Positions 25,804-35,107 of a stretch of 64,000 nt of DNA are shown in pieces; within the stretch, counting starts at the first letter, position 1; each line of letters starts with the position of its first letter. A program made the position numbers and the translations under genes. Origin of the DNA: CAWJFP01 sp963842155 (GTDB lineage: Bacteria; Pseudomonadota; Alphaproteobacteria; JACZXZ01); NCBI GenBank assembly GCA_963842155.1, contig CAWJFP010000011.1, positions 1 to 64,000 of the forward strand, read 5' to 3'. The notes beneath the pieces are model-generated. The model worked only from the letters and a program-made list of their open reading frames with translations, made no database searches and was not told the origin of the DNA.

Positions 25804-26877
25804 ATGATTGACGATTCGCGGATCATCGAGCTCGATATCCAACATTATCGGGAACTGCTAAAGCTCGATCGTCATACGACAGAGACCCGACAACGCCTGG
25901 CGGGGCTGCTCGCCGAAGCGCAGGCTAAACTGTCCACGCGCGTCGCTCGTTATGTCGTTCCGGCTTTCCTTGCCTTGGCGACGTTGGCGATACCGCTCGT
26001 CTCGCACGCGCAAGGCATCGGCATCAGCATCAACCTGGCACCGCCGGGGCTCCCGGTCTATGAGCAGCCGGTCATTCCGGCGCCGGGCTATCTTTGGACT
26101 CCCGGCTATTGGGCCTGGGCCGATGGGGATTATTACTGGGTGCCCGGCACCTGGGTCGAGCCGCCTCAGGTGGGGCTGTTGTGGACCCCCGGCTATTGGG
26201 GCTTCGCGGACGGTCATTACGGCTGGAACGTGGGCTATTGGGGGCCGCAAGTCGGCTTTTACGGCGGCGTCAATTACGGTTTCGGCTATAGCGGAACGGG
26301 CTATTATGGCGGGCGCTGGGAAGGCGGAGTATTCGCCTACAACCGCACGGTCAACCACATCGACCCCAGCATAGTCCATAATGTCTATGACGAGAGGGTC
26401 AATGCCGGCAGCGCGAGCCATGCCAGCTTCAATGGCCCGGGCGGCGTGACCCGTCGGCCGACGGCCGGAGAAGAACGCGCCGCGCAGGGGCAGCATGTGC
26501 CGGCGACGGCGATCCAAACGCAACATGAGCATGTGGCGGCAACCACCCCGACGCTGCGCTATTCCGCAAACCACGGCAAGCCCGCGGTTGCCGCGACCGC
26601 CAAGCCGGCCGAATTGACCGGCCACGGCGTGGTGCCCGCCAAGGCAGCCGGCGCCGCCCCGACGCACGCTCCGACGCCCGCTTCGAAAGCGGCGACGACA
26701 GCGGGAGCCAAGCCGGAAGCGAGAACGGCGCCGGAAGCCAAACCGGCGACGAAGCCAGCCTCGGCGCCCGCCGCCAAGCCCGCCGCGACGACTGCGGCGA
26801 AACCGGCATCGGCACCGGCCGTGAAAGCTGCCGAGAAGCCCGCCGAGAAACCGGCGGAGAAGCCAAAGATCGAGTAG
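25804..26877 (+). CDS. exported YXWGXW-repeat protein with fused cytosolic-type N-terminus
   Basis: A 357-aa protein. Residues 1-45 (MIDDSRIIELDIQHYRELLK, LAGLLAEAQAKLS) look like a small cytosolic helical protein. A signal-like segment follows (VVPAFLALATLAIPLVSHAQ), then several copies of a W-x-PGYW motif (YLWTPGYWAW, YWVPGTWVE, LLWTPGYWGF). The C-terminal 110 residues are an Ala/Lys/Pro-rich tail like those that span the periplasm. The YXWGXW family is secreted and uncharacterised. An internal leader behind 45 unrelated residues is odd and suggests a gene fusion or an unrecognised internal start. A FixJ-box-like site lies 68 bp upstream. Confidence 0.78.
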   Translation: MIDDSRIIELDIQHYRELLKLDRHTTETRQRLAGLLAEAQAKLSTRVARYVVPAFLALATLAIPLVSHAQGIGISINLAPPGLPVYEQPVIPAPGYLWTPGYWAWADGDYYWVPGTWVEPPQVGLLWTPGYWGFADGHYGWNVGYWGPQVGFYGGVNYGFGYSGTGYYGGRWEGGVFAYNRTVNHIDPSIVHNVYDERVNAGSASHASFNGPGGVTRRPTAGEERAAQGQHVPATAIQTQHEHVAATTPTLRYSANHGKPAVAATAKPAELTGHGVVPAKAAGAAPTHAPTPASKAATTAGAKPEARTAPEAKPATKPASAPAAKPAATTAAKPASAPAVKAAEKPAEKPAEKPKIE

Positions 26878-26954
26878 CCGGAAATTTCTTCGAGACAGCC
26901 GTTTAATACGCCACCAACGAAGTAGCGCGCAGCAAGCGCGGGGGAGATGATGCG

Positions 26955-27794
26955 ATGACAAGCGACACATGGCGCCCGATCGACGGCGCCGTTCAATCGC
27001 GAAGTCTCGACGATAGAGGCGGGGCGTCGCATGCTCCAATGCATATTGTGCTCGTCGGCGGCGACGACGATTTCCGCAAAGCGCTTTGTCAGGATCTTGC
27101 CGAAGACGTGACCGACGTCGTTCATTTCGCGACGGCGTTGTCGGCCTTTCCCTATCTCCTCGCGGGCAATAGCTGCAATGTGCTGGTGGCCGACCTCAAG
27201 GATTATGACCGCTCGGGGCTGGAGCTCCTCTTGCAGCTGCAGCGCTCGATCAACCCCCTCCCGGTCGTCATCCTCGCCGAGAACGACGGCCTCTTCCGCG
27301 CCGCCTCCAATGGCTCCTACAAGCGCGACAGCACGGATATCGTCGACAAGTCGCGCGGCCTGAAGATCATCACCAAGACGATCGAGCTGGCGGCGGCGCG
27401 CGCCAAGGCCACCGAGCAGACCGTGCTCGCGGCGCAGGATTTCGAGATCGGCCCGCTCGAGCTGCGCGCCACCCATGCCGCCTACTGGCGCGGCGGGCGC
27501 CTGCCTCTCACGGTGACGGAATTCCAGACGGTCTGGCTGCTGGCCAAAAACTACGGCGATAACGTGTCGTATCGCGAGATCTACGACGTCTTTCGCGGCA
27601 AGAATTTCGTCACGGGGCGCGGGTCGGAAGGCTACCGCACCAATGTGCGCTCGGCGATCCGCCATATCCGACGGAAGTTCCGCGTGATCGACGCCGAATT
27701 CGCGGAAATCGAGAATTTCCTGCGCTACGGCTATCGCTGGCGCGCGCCGGCCGTGGCCGAGCTCGGGTACGGGCCGCGCGCCCGGCTCGCCTAA
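26955..27794 (+). CDS. OmpR/ChvI-like response regulator with atypical receiver
   Basis: A 279-aa protein. After about 28 disordered residues comes a receiver-like domain (MHIVLVGGDDDFRKALCQDL; Asp in NVLVADLKDYD), in which the switch Thr/Ser position reads Ala (VVILAEND). The C-terminal winged helix is well conserved (RLPLTVTEFQTVWLLAKNYG, then EGYRTNVRSAIRHIRRKFRV and FLRYGYRWRAP). This half resembles ChvI-type regulators. No histidine kinase gene is adjacent, so activation may be non-canonical. An ATG follows GGGGGAGATGATGCG. Confidence 0.82.
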   Translation: MTSDTWRPIDGAVQSRSLDDRGGASHAPMHIVLVGGDDDFRKALCQDLAEDVTDVVHFATALSAFPYLLAGNSCNVLVADLKDYDRSGLELLLQLQRSINPLPVVILAENDGLFRAASNGSYKRDSTDIVDKSRGLKIITKTIELAAARAKATEQTVLAAQDFEIGPLELRATHAAYWRGGRLPLTVTEFQTVWLLAKNYGDNVSYREIYDVFRGKNFVTGRGSEGYRTNVRSAIRHIRRKFRVIDAEFAEIENFLRYGYRWRAPAVAELGYGPRARLA

Positions 27795-27985
27795 CTAGAG
27801 GGCGCCGTTCGCCGATCGATTTTTTCGAGGCCTTACCGTGGCCGTTGATCCAGCTCAATTTCAATCGCTCTGTCGGCGCGCATTCTGAGCTTTATGCGTG
27901 GCCCAAGGAGTGCCTTGGAGTGCATTCGATGTACCGGGTTCGGAAAATCCGAGTCTCAAGCCGTAAATCCAGAAAGGACATGCCG

Positions 27986-28528
27986 ATGTCATCCTTCACG
28001 CACCCGATTGCCATTTCCGCGTTGCTCGCGCGCTCGGTTGCCATCGCGGCGCTGATGGGTGCCACGATGCTGGCCAGCCCGCTGACCGCGGCTCGTGCCG
28101 ACGGCGCCGCCACCGCGCCGATCCAGCTGGCGCAGGCCGCTACCCCGCCGGCGCAGACCACTGCCCCGGGAGCCGCCAAGAAGACGCGGGGGGAGACCGT
28201 CGAGCTGCGGATCGCGAAACTTCACAGAGAGCTGAAAATCACGCCCGACGAGGAAGCGAATTGGAGCGCCGTCGCGCAGGCGATGCGCGAAAACGCCGCC
28301 AAGATGGACGAGGTCATCGCAGCGACGCGGCCGACGCCGCCGCAAACCTTGACCGCATTGGACGATTTGAAGGCCTACGAGCAAATCGCCCGGGCGCATA
28401 TCGAGGGGCTGAAGAACCTGACTGCCGCGTTCGAAGTGCTCTACAACTCAATGCCCGATGATCAGAAGAAGATCGCCGACAAGGTGTTCAGCGCTCCCGG
28501 TCTCAGGCGCGCTGCGTCGCATCACTAA
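27986..28528 (+). CDS. Spy-like LTXXQ periplasmic protein (copy 2)
   Basis: A 180-aa exported protein, paralogous to 12922-13455: signal peptide MGATMLASPLTAARADGA, then LKITPDEEANWSAVAQAMRE and YNSMPDDQKKIADKVF. ATG 27986 aligns with the paralogue start and has AGAAAGG eight bases upstream; ATG 27980 is also in frame. Unlike copy 1, no FixJ-box-like element or double palindrome is seen upstream, so the two copies may be regulated differently. Confidence 0.8.
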   Translation: MSSFTHPIAISALLARSVAIAALMGATMLASPLTAARADGAATAPIQLAQAATPPAQTTAPGAAKKTRGETVELRIAKLHRELKITPDEEANWSAVAQAMRENAAKMDEVIAATRPTPPQTLTALDDLKAYEQIARAHIEGLKNLTAAFEVLYNSMPDDQKKIADKVFSAPGLRRAASHH

Positions 28529-28584
28529 CAAGGCCGCCGATCGCGCTACGCGATATGACGCCAAGCTCGTCAAAGGAGGTCGTT

Positions 28585-28953
28585 ATGACCTGCATCGTCA
28601 AGGCAAAATCGAAACGCCACCTGTCGGCGAAGCTTGCGGCAGGGCTCGCAATCTCCGCCTTTTTCGTGCTCGGGACGTTTGTCGCATCGGCTAGTGCGGC
28701 ACCGAGCCGATCCGGCCACGCCAGCGTTGGACATGCCAGCCGTGGACATGCCAGCGGCGCATATCGCGGTGCAGGCGGTGGATATCGGGGCGGACGGGGT
28801 GGATATTACGGTGGCGGTTATGGCTACGGACCGCCGGTGATCTATGGCCCGGGATGCGGTCCGGCTTATTACGGCTCGCCATACTGCTATCCCCCGCCGC
28901 TACTTTACGGGCCCGTTATAGCCGCGCCGGGCATTGGCATATCCATCTTTTGA
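28585..28953 (+). CDS. small secreted Gly/Tyr/Pro-rich protein (copy 2)
   Basis: A 122-aa protein paralogous to 12556-12864 in its leader (SAKLAAGLAISAFFVLGTFV). The mature part is Gly/Tyr/His-rich (HASRGHASGAYRGAGGGYRG) and carries a Cys pair (YGPGCGPAYYGSPYC) that copy 1 lacks. Strong ribosome binding site AAAGGAGGTCGTT, identical in copy 1. Function unknown; probably envelope located. The 452 bp after it (28954-29405) hold only the fossil described next. Confidence 0.75.
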   Translation: MTCIVKAKSKRHLSAKLAAGLAISAFFVLGTFVASASAAPSRSGHASVGHASRGHASGAYRGAGGGYRGGRGGYYGGGYGYGPPVIYGPGCGPAYYGSPYCYPPPLLYGPVIAAPGIGISIF

Positions 28954-29113
28954 GCTTCACGCCGATCCGGAAGCCAGCCGGTCGGCAACGTCGGTTGAAC
29001 GAGGCAAATAGCCGCGACGCGTTCGAACGCCTGTTTCTCGTAGCTCCGGCGCAGGCGCTCGGCGAGTTCCGTCATGCGCGCGATGCGCCCACATGTCGCC
29101 GCTCGCCTTGCCC

Positions 29114-29190
29114 TCACAGCTTCACGCAGATATTGGTGAGCTCGCTGTAGAACTCGAGCGAATGCGACGCCGCCCTCGCGGCCGACCCCT
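29114..29190 (-). pseudogene. C-terminal remnant of an aldehyde dehydrogenase (2-hydroxymuconic semialdehyde type)
   Basis: The last codons read SHSLEFYSELTNICVKL followed by TGA. This closely resembles the C-terminus of 2-hydroxymuconic semialdehyde or related aldehyde dehydrogenases, and a neighbouring frame offers GVGREGG just upstream. No dehydrogenase body remains. The two genes that follow on the opposite strand belong to the same meta-cleavage pathway, so this may be debris of a former pathway cluster. Identification rests on a short tail only. Confidence 0.45.
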
Positions 29191-29405
29191 CGCGCCTGTT
29201 GCGGCAATTGATCGGCCGCGCCCAGATGGCCTCTCGCACCAGCCGCCGCGGCTAAAGCGATATCCGCACGCGCCTGCTTGCTTCGCAACGCGTCCCGGTC
29301 CATATCAAGGCCGTTTTGCCATTGCGGCAAGCTCGGGCGATGCTACCATCGCGGCAAGCAGCGCCGGTCAAGGCGAATGAACTGGAAGCGGGAGAGCGGA
29401 ATAAC

Positions 29406-30333
29406 ATGAAGCGAAAAGTCGCCATCATCGGCTCGGGCAACATCGGTACCGATCTCATGATCAAGGTCATGCGCCTCGCCAAGCGGCTCGAGATGGGCGT
29501 GCTCGTCGGCATCGACCCGGACTCGGACGGGCTCGCGCGGGCGCGCCGCATGGGCGTCGAGGCGACCCATGAGGGCATCGAGGGACTCCTGGCCTCGCCG
29601 AGCTTCCCCGAGATCAGCATCGTCTTCGACGCCACCTCGGCCGGCAGCCATCGCCGCCATGACGAGGTGCTGCGCCAGCATCGGCAAGAAGGTCATCGAC
29701 CTGACGCCTGCGGCGATCGGCCCCTATGTCGTGCCGCCGGTCAATCTCGACGCCCATCTCGACGCACCCAACATCAACATGGTGTCGTGCGGCGGGCAGG
29801 CGACCATCCCGATCGTGGCGGCCGTCTCGCGCGTGGCCAAGGTGCATTACGCCGAGATCGTCGCCTCGATCTCGAGTCGCTCGGCGGGGCCGGGCACGCG
29901 CGCCAACATCGACGAGTTCACCGAGACGACCGCCAAGGGCATCGAGATCGTCGGCGGCGCCGAGCGCGGCAAGGCCATCATCATCCTCAATCCGGCGGAG
30001 CCGCCGCTCATCATGCGCGACACGGTGTTCTGCCTCGCCGAGGACACCGAGGAAGCGGCGGTCGAGCGCTCGGTCGGCGAGATGGTCGAGGCGGTGAAGC
30101 GCTACGTGCCGGGCTATCGCCTCAAGCATCGCGTGCAGTTCGAGCGCATCGGCAACAACAATCCCCTGCGCATCCCGCATCTGGGCGACCGCTCGGGCCT
30201 CAAGGTCTCGGTCTTCCTCGAGGTCGAGGGCGCGGCGCATTACCTGCCGGCTTATGCCGGCAATCTCGACATCATGACTTCGGCGGCGCTCGCCGCGGCC
30301 GAGCGTCTGGTGGAACTCAACTTGGCGGCATGA
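29406..30333 (+). CDS. mhpF: acetaldehyde dehydrogenase (acetylating), frameshifted in this sequence
   Basis: Converts acetaldehyde and CoA to acetyl-CoA with NAD. The N-terminal Rossmann motif (KVAIIGSGNIGTDLMIKV) and VGIDPDSDGLARARRMGV are in one frame. After about 29685 the protein continues in the next frame with IGKKVIDLTPAAIGPYVVPP, the active-site Cys in NMVSCGGQATIPIV, and a complete C-terminus. The 928-nt span has one extra base; shortening CC in CGCCAGC restores 308 aa. The stop overlaps the upstream possible start of the aldolase (ATGA at 30330), consistent with the known aldolase-dehydrogenase channelling complex (DmpG-DmpF). Confidence 0.9.
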
Positions 30334-30350
30334 AGACGGGTGAAGCATCC

Positions 30351-31394
30351 ATGAGCAAAGCAACCAAGAGCAACGCGGCTCCCACGGTCCGCGTCATCGA
30401 CGTGACCTTGCGCGACGGCATGCACGCCATCCGGCACCGCTACAGCCTCGAGCAGGTCAAGACCATCGCCCGCGCCCTGGACGAGGCCGGGGTCTGGGCG
30501 CTCGAGATCTGCCATGGCGACGGGCTCGCCGGCTCGAGCTTCAATTACGGCTTCGGGGTCGAGAGCGACCTCGCCTGGATCGAGGCCGCGGCCGGTGCGG
30601 TCGAGAAGGCGGTGATCGCCACCCTCCTCATTCCCGGCATCGGCACGGTGCATGATCTGCGCGAGGCCTTCGAGGCCGGCGCGCGCTCGGTGCGCATCGC
30701 CACCCACTGCACCGAGGCGGATATCGCCAAGCAGCATATGGAGGAGGCGCGCAAGCTCGGCATGGACGTGGCCGGCTTCCTCATGATGGCGCATATGCTG
30801 GAGCCGGAGCCGCTCGCCGAGCAGGCCAAGCTCATGGAAAGCTATGGCGCCCATTGCGTCTATTGCACGGATTCCGCGGGCGCCTTGCTGGTCGAGGGCG
30901 TGGCGACGCGCGTCGACGCGCTGCGCCAGGCCTTGGCGCCGGCGACGGAGGTCGGCATGCACGCCCATCACAACCTCTCGCTCGGCGTGGCCAACTCGAT
31001 CACGGCCGTGCAGCATGGCGCGCGCCGCGTCGACGCCTCGCTCGCCGGGATGGGTGCGGGCGCCGGCAACGCGCCGCTCGAGATCTTCGTCGCCGTGGCC
31101 AAGCGCATGGGCATCGAGACCGGCTGCGATCTCTACAAGCTGATGGACGCGGCCGACGATCTCGTCCGTCCGCTGCAGGACCGCCCCGTGCGCGTCGACC
31201 GCCAGACGCTCTCGCTCGGCTATGCCGGCGTCTATTCGAGCTTCCTGCGCCATGCCGAGAACGCCGCGGCGCTCTACGGCATCGACCCGCGCGAGATCCT
31301 GGTCGAGCTCGGCCGCCGCCGCATGGTCGGCGGGCAGGAGGACATGATCGTCGACGTGGCGCTCGACATCACCGCGCAGCAAGGCAAGGCATAA
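30351..31394 (+). CDS. mhpE: 4-hydroxy-2-oxovalerate aldolase
   Basis: A class II aldolase of 347 aa that cleaves 4-hydroxy-2-oxovalerate into pyruvate and acetaldehyde. The N-terminus VRVIDVTLRDGMHAIRH carries the metal Asp and catalytic His, and the metal-site motif GMHAHHNLSLGVANS follows at about residue 203. The C-terminal communication domain (YSSFLRHAENAAALYGID) contacts the acetaldehyde dehydrogenase. ATG 30351 gives the family-like N-terminus; an in-frame ATG at 30330 overlaps the dehydrogenase stop and would add seven residues. Confidence 0.93.
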   Translation: MSKATKSNAAPTVRVIDVTLRDGMHAIRHRYSLEQVKTIARALDEAGVWALEICHGDGLAGSSFNYGFGVESDLAWIEAAAGAVEKAVIATLLIPGIGTVHDLREAFEAGARSVRIATHCTEADIAKQHMEEARKLGMDVAGFLMMAHMLEPEPLAEQAKLMESYGAHCVYCTDSAGALLVEGVATRVDALRQALAPATEVGMHAHHNLSLGVANSITAVQHGARRVDASLAGMGAGAGNAPLEIFVAVAKRMGIETGCDLYKLMDAADDLVRPLQDRPVRVDRQTLSLGYAGVYSSFLRHAENAAALYGIDPREILVELGRRRMVGGQEDMIVDVALDITAQQGKA

Positions 31395-31421
31395 GGCGCG
31401 CCGCCGGTCTCGCCCCGGCAG

Positions 31422-32852
31422 TCAGCTTCCGGCGCGGCGGTCCTTGACCCGGGCCGCCTTGAACTCGGTGCGCGGGAGCGTGCCCGGAGCCAGAACCTCG
31501 ACCGCCACCCGCACCTCGCATTGCGAGCGGATCTCCTCGACCACGGCCGCCGCCACCGCCTCGCCGGCGTCATGCTCGACCCGCACCGTCATGACGTCGA
31601 GGCCGTCCGCATTGGTCATGAGCAGGATCTCGAACTCGTCGCCGATGCCGGCCACCGAGCGCACCGCATGCTCGATCTGGCCCGGGAACATCTTGATGCC
31701 GCGCAGATTGATGAGGTCGTCGGCCCGTCCGGCGAAGGAGCCGACGGCGCGGACATGGGAGCGGCCGCAGGCGCAGCGCGCGCGGTCGAGCGTCGTGTAG
31801 TCGCCCACGAGGAAGCGGAGCTGCGGCGAGGATTCGGAATTGAGGTTGGTGCAGACGGTGAGGCCGCGCTCGCCCTCGCCTTGCGGCGCCAGCGTCTGCG
31901 GATCGACCGTCTCCCAGACCTGCACGTCCTCGAGCAGATGGGTGGAGACGGGGCCGCCCGGCGGCTGCGAATGGGGACAGGAGAAGCCGCCGACATGGGG
32001 TGCGGCTTCGGTGCAGCCGTAGAACTCGACGAGCCGCGCCTTCCACAGATCCTGGATGCGCTCTCGCGTCGCGGCGATGCTCATGCCCGGCTCGCCCGCC
32101 ACGAAAAGCGTCCGCACGGCCGTCTTGCCCGGGTCGACGCCCAGCGCCTGGACAGTGCGGGCGAGGTGCAGCGCGTAGGAGGGCGTGCAGAGCAGGATGG
32201 TCGGCTGGTAGCGGATCACGATATTGGCTCGCGCCCGCGCGTCCATGCCGCCGCCGGGCAAGGTCGGCAGACCCATCTTCGCGAGCGCATATTGCACGCC
32301 CCAGGCCCAGACATGCGGGCCGTAGCCGGTGATCATGAAGACCGTGTCGCCCTTGCGGAAATCCATCGAATGAAGCGCTCGCGCGTTCGCCCAGGCCCAG
32401 AGCTCGCGGTCGAGATGGGAGTAGCGGAAGACGCGCGGCGCGCCGGTGGTGCCGGAGGAGGAGAACATCATCCAGCCGCGCTCCGCCCAGACCGCGTCGG
32501 TCATCGTCGTGTAGCTGCCGTAGGGAGGATCGGCGGCGGCGTCCTCCGCCATTTCGAGCTTGCTCACGACGGGCCATTTCGCGACCAGGTCGTCGACGTC
32601 GCGCAGATCGGAGGGCAAGAGACCCAGCCGGTCGAAGCGGCGGCGGTAGAAGGCGCTGTTTTCGTAGAGGAAGGGCGCCAGGGCGGCGATCTTGTCGTCC
32701 TGGATCGCTCTGATCTCGTCGCGCGAGGCGGTATCGAGGCGCGGCGACCAATATTCCGCCGAGCCGGGCGCGTCGCGGTCGCTGCGATGCCGCTCGATGG
32801 CCTCGAGCCAGTTTCGCCGCGTCCTGTCGGCGCGGATCGTTCGATCCGTCAT
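31422..32852 (-). CDS. phenylacetate-CoA ligase-like AMP-binding enzyme
   Basis: A 476-aa PaaK-type adenylate-forming enzyme that would activate an aromatic or other acid to its CoA ester. The nucleotide motif is MFSSSGTTGAPRVF. Later motifs are VEFYGCTEAAPHVGG, LVGDYTTLDRARCACGRSH, GRADDLINLRGIKMFPGQIE and the C-terminal LPRTEFKAARVKDRR with the catalytic Lys. A Cys pair (RCACG) as in PaaK may bind zinc. The substrate is not certain. It converges on the aldolase gene, so the region may have been an aromatic-acid degradation cluster. Confidence 0.85.
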   Translation of the reverse strand: MTDRTIRADRTRRNWLEAIERHRSDRDAPGSAEYWSPRLDTASRDEIRAIQDDKIAALAPFLYENSAFYRRRFDRLGLLPSDLRDVDDLVAKWPVVSKLEMAEDAAADPPYGSYTTMTDAVWAERGWMMFSSSGTTGAPRVFRYSHLDRELWAWANARALHSMDFRKGDTVFMITGYGPHVWAWGVQYALAKMGLPTLPGGGMDARARANIVIRYQPTILLCTPSYALHLARTVQALGVDPGKTAVRTLFVAGEPGMSIAATRERIQDLWKARLVEFYGCTEAAPHVGGFSCPHSQPPGGPVSTHLLEDVQVWETVDPQTLAPQGEGERGLTVCTNLNSESSPQLRFLVGDYTTLDRARCACGRSHVRAVGSFAGRADDLINLRGIKMFPGQIEHAVRSVAGIGDEFEILLMTNADGLDVMTVRVEHDAGEAVAAAVVEEIRSQCEVRVAVEVLAPGTLPRTEFKAARVKDRRAGS

Positions 32853-32933
32853 GGCGTCCTCCCTGTAATGCCATAAAATTATAGAAAGCCCGCGGGTCGA
32901 GTACTAGAACGGGAGCACCTCCAGGGAGCCTCC

Positions 32934-34032
32934 ATGCATCGCCCTCCGTTCCGCGCCGACCATATCGGCAGCCTGCTGCGCCCGCCGGCCCTGCGTCAGG
33001 CCTTCCGCGCCCATAACGCCGGCAAGCTCGATGATAGCGCCCTCGCTGCCGCTCAGGATGAGGCGATCCGCAACGTCATCCGGCTCCAGGAAGAAGCCGG
33101 GCTTTCCGTCGTCACCGACGGCGAGTTCCGCCGCGGCTCCTATTGGAGCCGCTTCGTCGAACGCTGACGAAGGCCTCGCGGTGCGCGAGGCGCGCTTCAC
33201 CTTCCACGACGAGCATGGCCATGAGCTGGCCTTCACCGCGCCTTATCTGACCGGCAGGGTGGCGCGGCGCCGGCCGATCGCCCTCGACGAATTCGCCTTC
33301 CTCCGCGACAACGCGAGGGCGCTGCCCAAGGTGACCCTGCCGGCGCCCTCCACCATGCATTTCTGGCGCGGCAGCCGCTATGCCGAACCGGGACTCTATG
33401 GCAGCCCGCGCGAATTCTTCCGCGAGCTTGGCGCCGTCTATCGCGCCGAGATCGCGGAGCTCGCCGCGGCCGGCTGCCGCTACGTCCAGCTCGACGAGGT
33501 GGCGCTCGCCATGCTGTGCGACCCGGCGGTGCGCGCGCGCGTAGTCGCCGACGGCAACGATCCGGCCGCGCTGGTGGCGCTCTATGTCGAGGCGATCGGC
33601 GAGGCGGTGGGCGGCGCGCCCCCGGAGATGGCGGTCGGCGTCCATATGTGCCGCGGGAATTTCAAGGGGAAGTATCTCGCCGAAGGCGGCTATGACGAGA
33701 TCGCTCGCAGCCTGTTCGGCACGGCCGGGGTAAGCCATTTCCTGCTCGAGTTCGACACGGCGCGGGCCGGCGATTTCGCGCCGCTCCGCTTCGTGGCGGC
33801 GGACAAGGGCGTGGTGCTCGGCCTGGTCAGCTCCAAGAGCGCGTCACTCGAGCCGCTCGAGGCGCTGCTCGCGCGGATCGACGAAGCGGCGCGCTTCATC
33901 GACCGAGACCGTCTCGCGATCAGCCCGCAATGCGGCTTCGCCAGCACCGTCGCCGGCAATCCGGTGAGCGAAGCGGATGAGCGCGCCAAGCTTGCGCTCT
34001 GCGTCAGGGCGGCGCGGGCCGCCTGGGGCTAA
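32934..34032 (+). CDS. cobalamin-independent methionine synthase II-like protein, frameshifted in this sequence
   Basis: A MetE C-terminal-type barrel protein. The N-terminus (MHRPPFRADHIGSLLRPPAL; VVTDGEFRRGSYWSRFVE) ends at a stop near 33167. The next frame continues as EGLAVREARFTFHDEHGHEL through PSTMHFWRG, YVQLDEVALAMLC and the zinc-ligand motif VGVHMCRGN. The 1099-nt span has one extra base; shortening AA in CGAACGC restores 365 aa. It lacks the N-terminal half of true MetE, so it may be a methyltransferase of different specificity. Divergent from the PaaK-like gene across an 81-bp promoter region. Confidence 0.82.
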
Positions 34033-34034
34033 GG

Positions 34035-35016
34035 ATGCGGCCGGCCGCATCGCGACAAGCGGGGATTGCATTGGTCGGAACGTCTCTGCTGGATGGGTGC
34101 GTGGGGTATCTCGCCCCCGAAGACTTCCTTGCCGAGCTTTGCGATGAGCTAGGGGACGTCGTCGGCGACATCCATGGCCGTCTGGTTCTGGCAAAGGGGC
34201 CGGAGAAACCCGTGGCGTGGGCGGCCAATGTCTGGCGCGATCCGATGCGAATACCGATCTCCTCGATCGGCGATGCGGCAAAGAAGCTTCGCGCCATCCA
34301 GCGCAACTGGGCGCTTTATTCCTTTGCTTCTCATCGTCGCGCCGCGCTGATAGCGGAGAAATTGCCGAAAGTTTCGGCGAAACCGATCGTCTTCGGCGCG
34401 GGAGCGCCCAAGGCCCCTTTGGGCTCCTGGACGTTGCTCGATGCGGACACGATGCTCGCCTCGCGGCATTGCTCGAGCCCGTTCCCCAACGGCGAGGTGC
34501 AATTCGTCGAAGACCTCACGGTGCCGCCGAGCCGCGCTTATCTCAAGCTCTGGGAGCTCTTCACGATCCAGGACGAGCGGCCCAAGCCCGGCGAGTTTTG
34601 CGTCGATCTTGGCGCCAGTCCGGGCGGCTGGAGCTGGGTCTTGCAACAGCTCGGCGCGCGAGTGCTCAGCGTCGACAAGGCCCTGCTCGATGACCGGGAT
34701 CGCGAGGCTTCCCGGCATCGAGTATCGGCGCGCCAGCGCTTTCGCGCTCGACCCGCTGAGCGTCGGAGCGGTCGATTGGCTGTTTTCGGACGTCGTTTGC
34801 TACCCCGAACGGCTGCTCGCTCTGGTGCAGAAATGGCTCGCGGCCGCAAGCGTCCGCCGCTTCGTCTGCACGGTCAAGTTCCAGGGTGCGACCGACTTCG
34901 AGACGGCGCGGCGGTTCGCTGCCATACCCGGATCTCGGCTGCTTCACCTTCACCATAACAAGCATGAGCTGACCTGGCTCAAGCTCAGCTCTCCCGGTGG
35001 TTCCGCTTCGACCTGA
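34035..35016 (+). CDS. RlmM-like FtsJ-family 2'-O-methyltransferase, frameshifted in this sequence
   Basis: Likely modifies rRNA on a ribose 2'-OH. An N-terminal substrate-recognition part (residues 1-170, with YSFASHRRAALIAEKLP) precedes a Rossmann domain with motif I VDLGASPGGWSWVLQQLGA. After about 34697 the frame changes and continues as ARLPGIEYRRASAFALDPLS, VDWLFSDVVCYPERLL, the catalytic Lys in FVCTVKFQG and HNKHELTWL at the end. The 982-nt span has one extra base; reducing GGG to GG in CCGGGATCG restores 326 aa. It starts 2 bp after the MetE-like stop, so the two may be cotranscribed. Confidence 0.8.
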
Positions 35017-35107
35017 CCTTCGGCTTGGCCGGGCGAGAGGCGCGCTCGATGTCGGAGCGGGAGAATATCCGGCAGAAAGGCCACGAGCGGGCACGCTTCG
35101 GCGGCCT

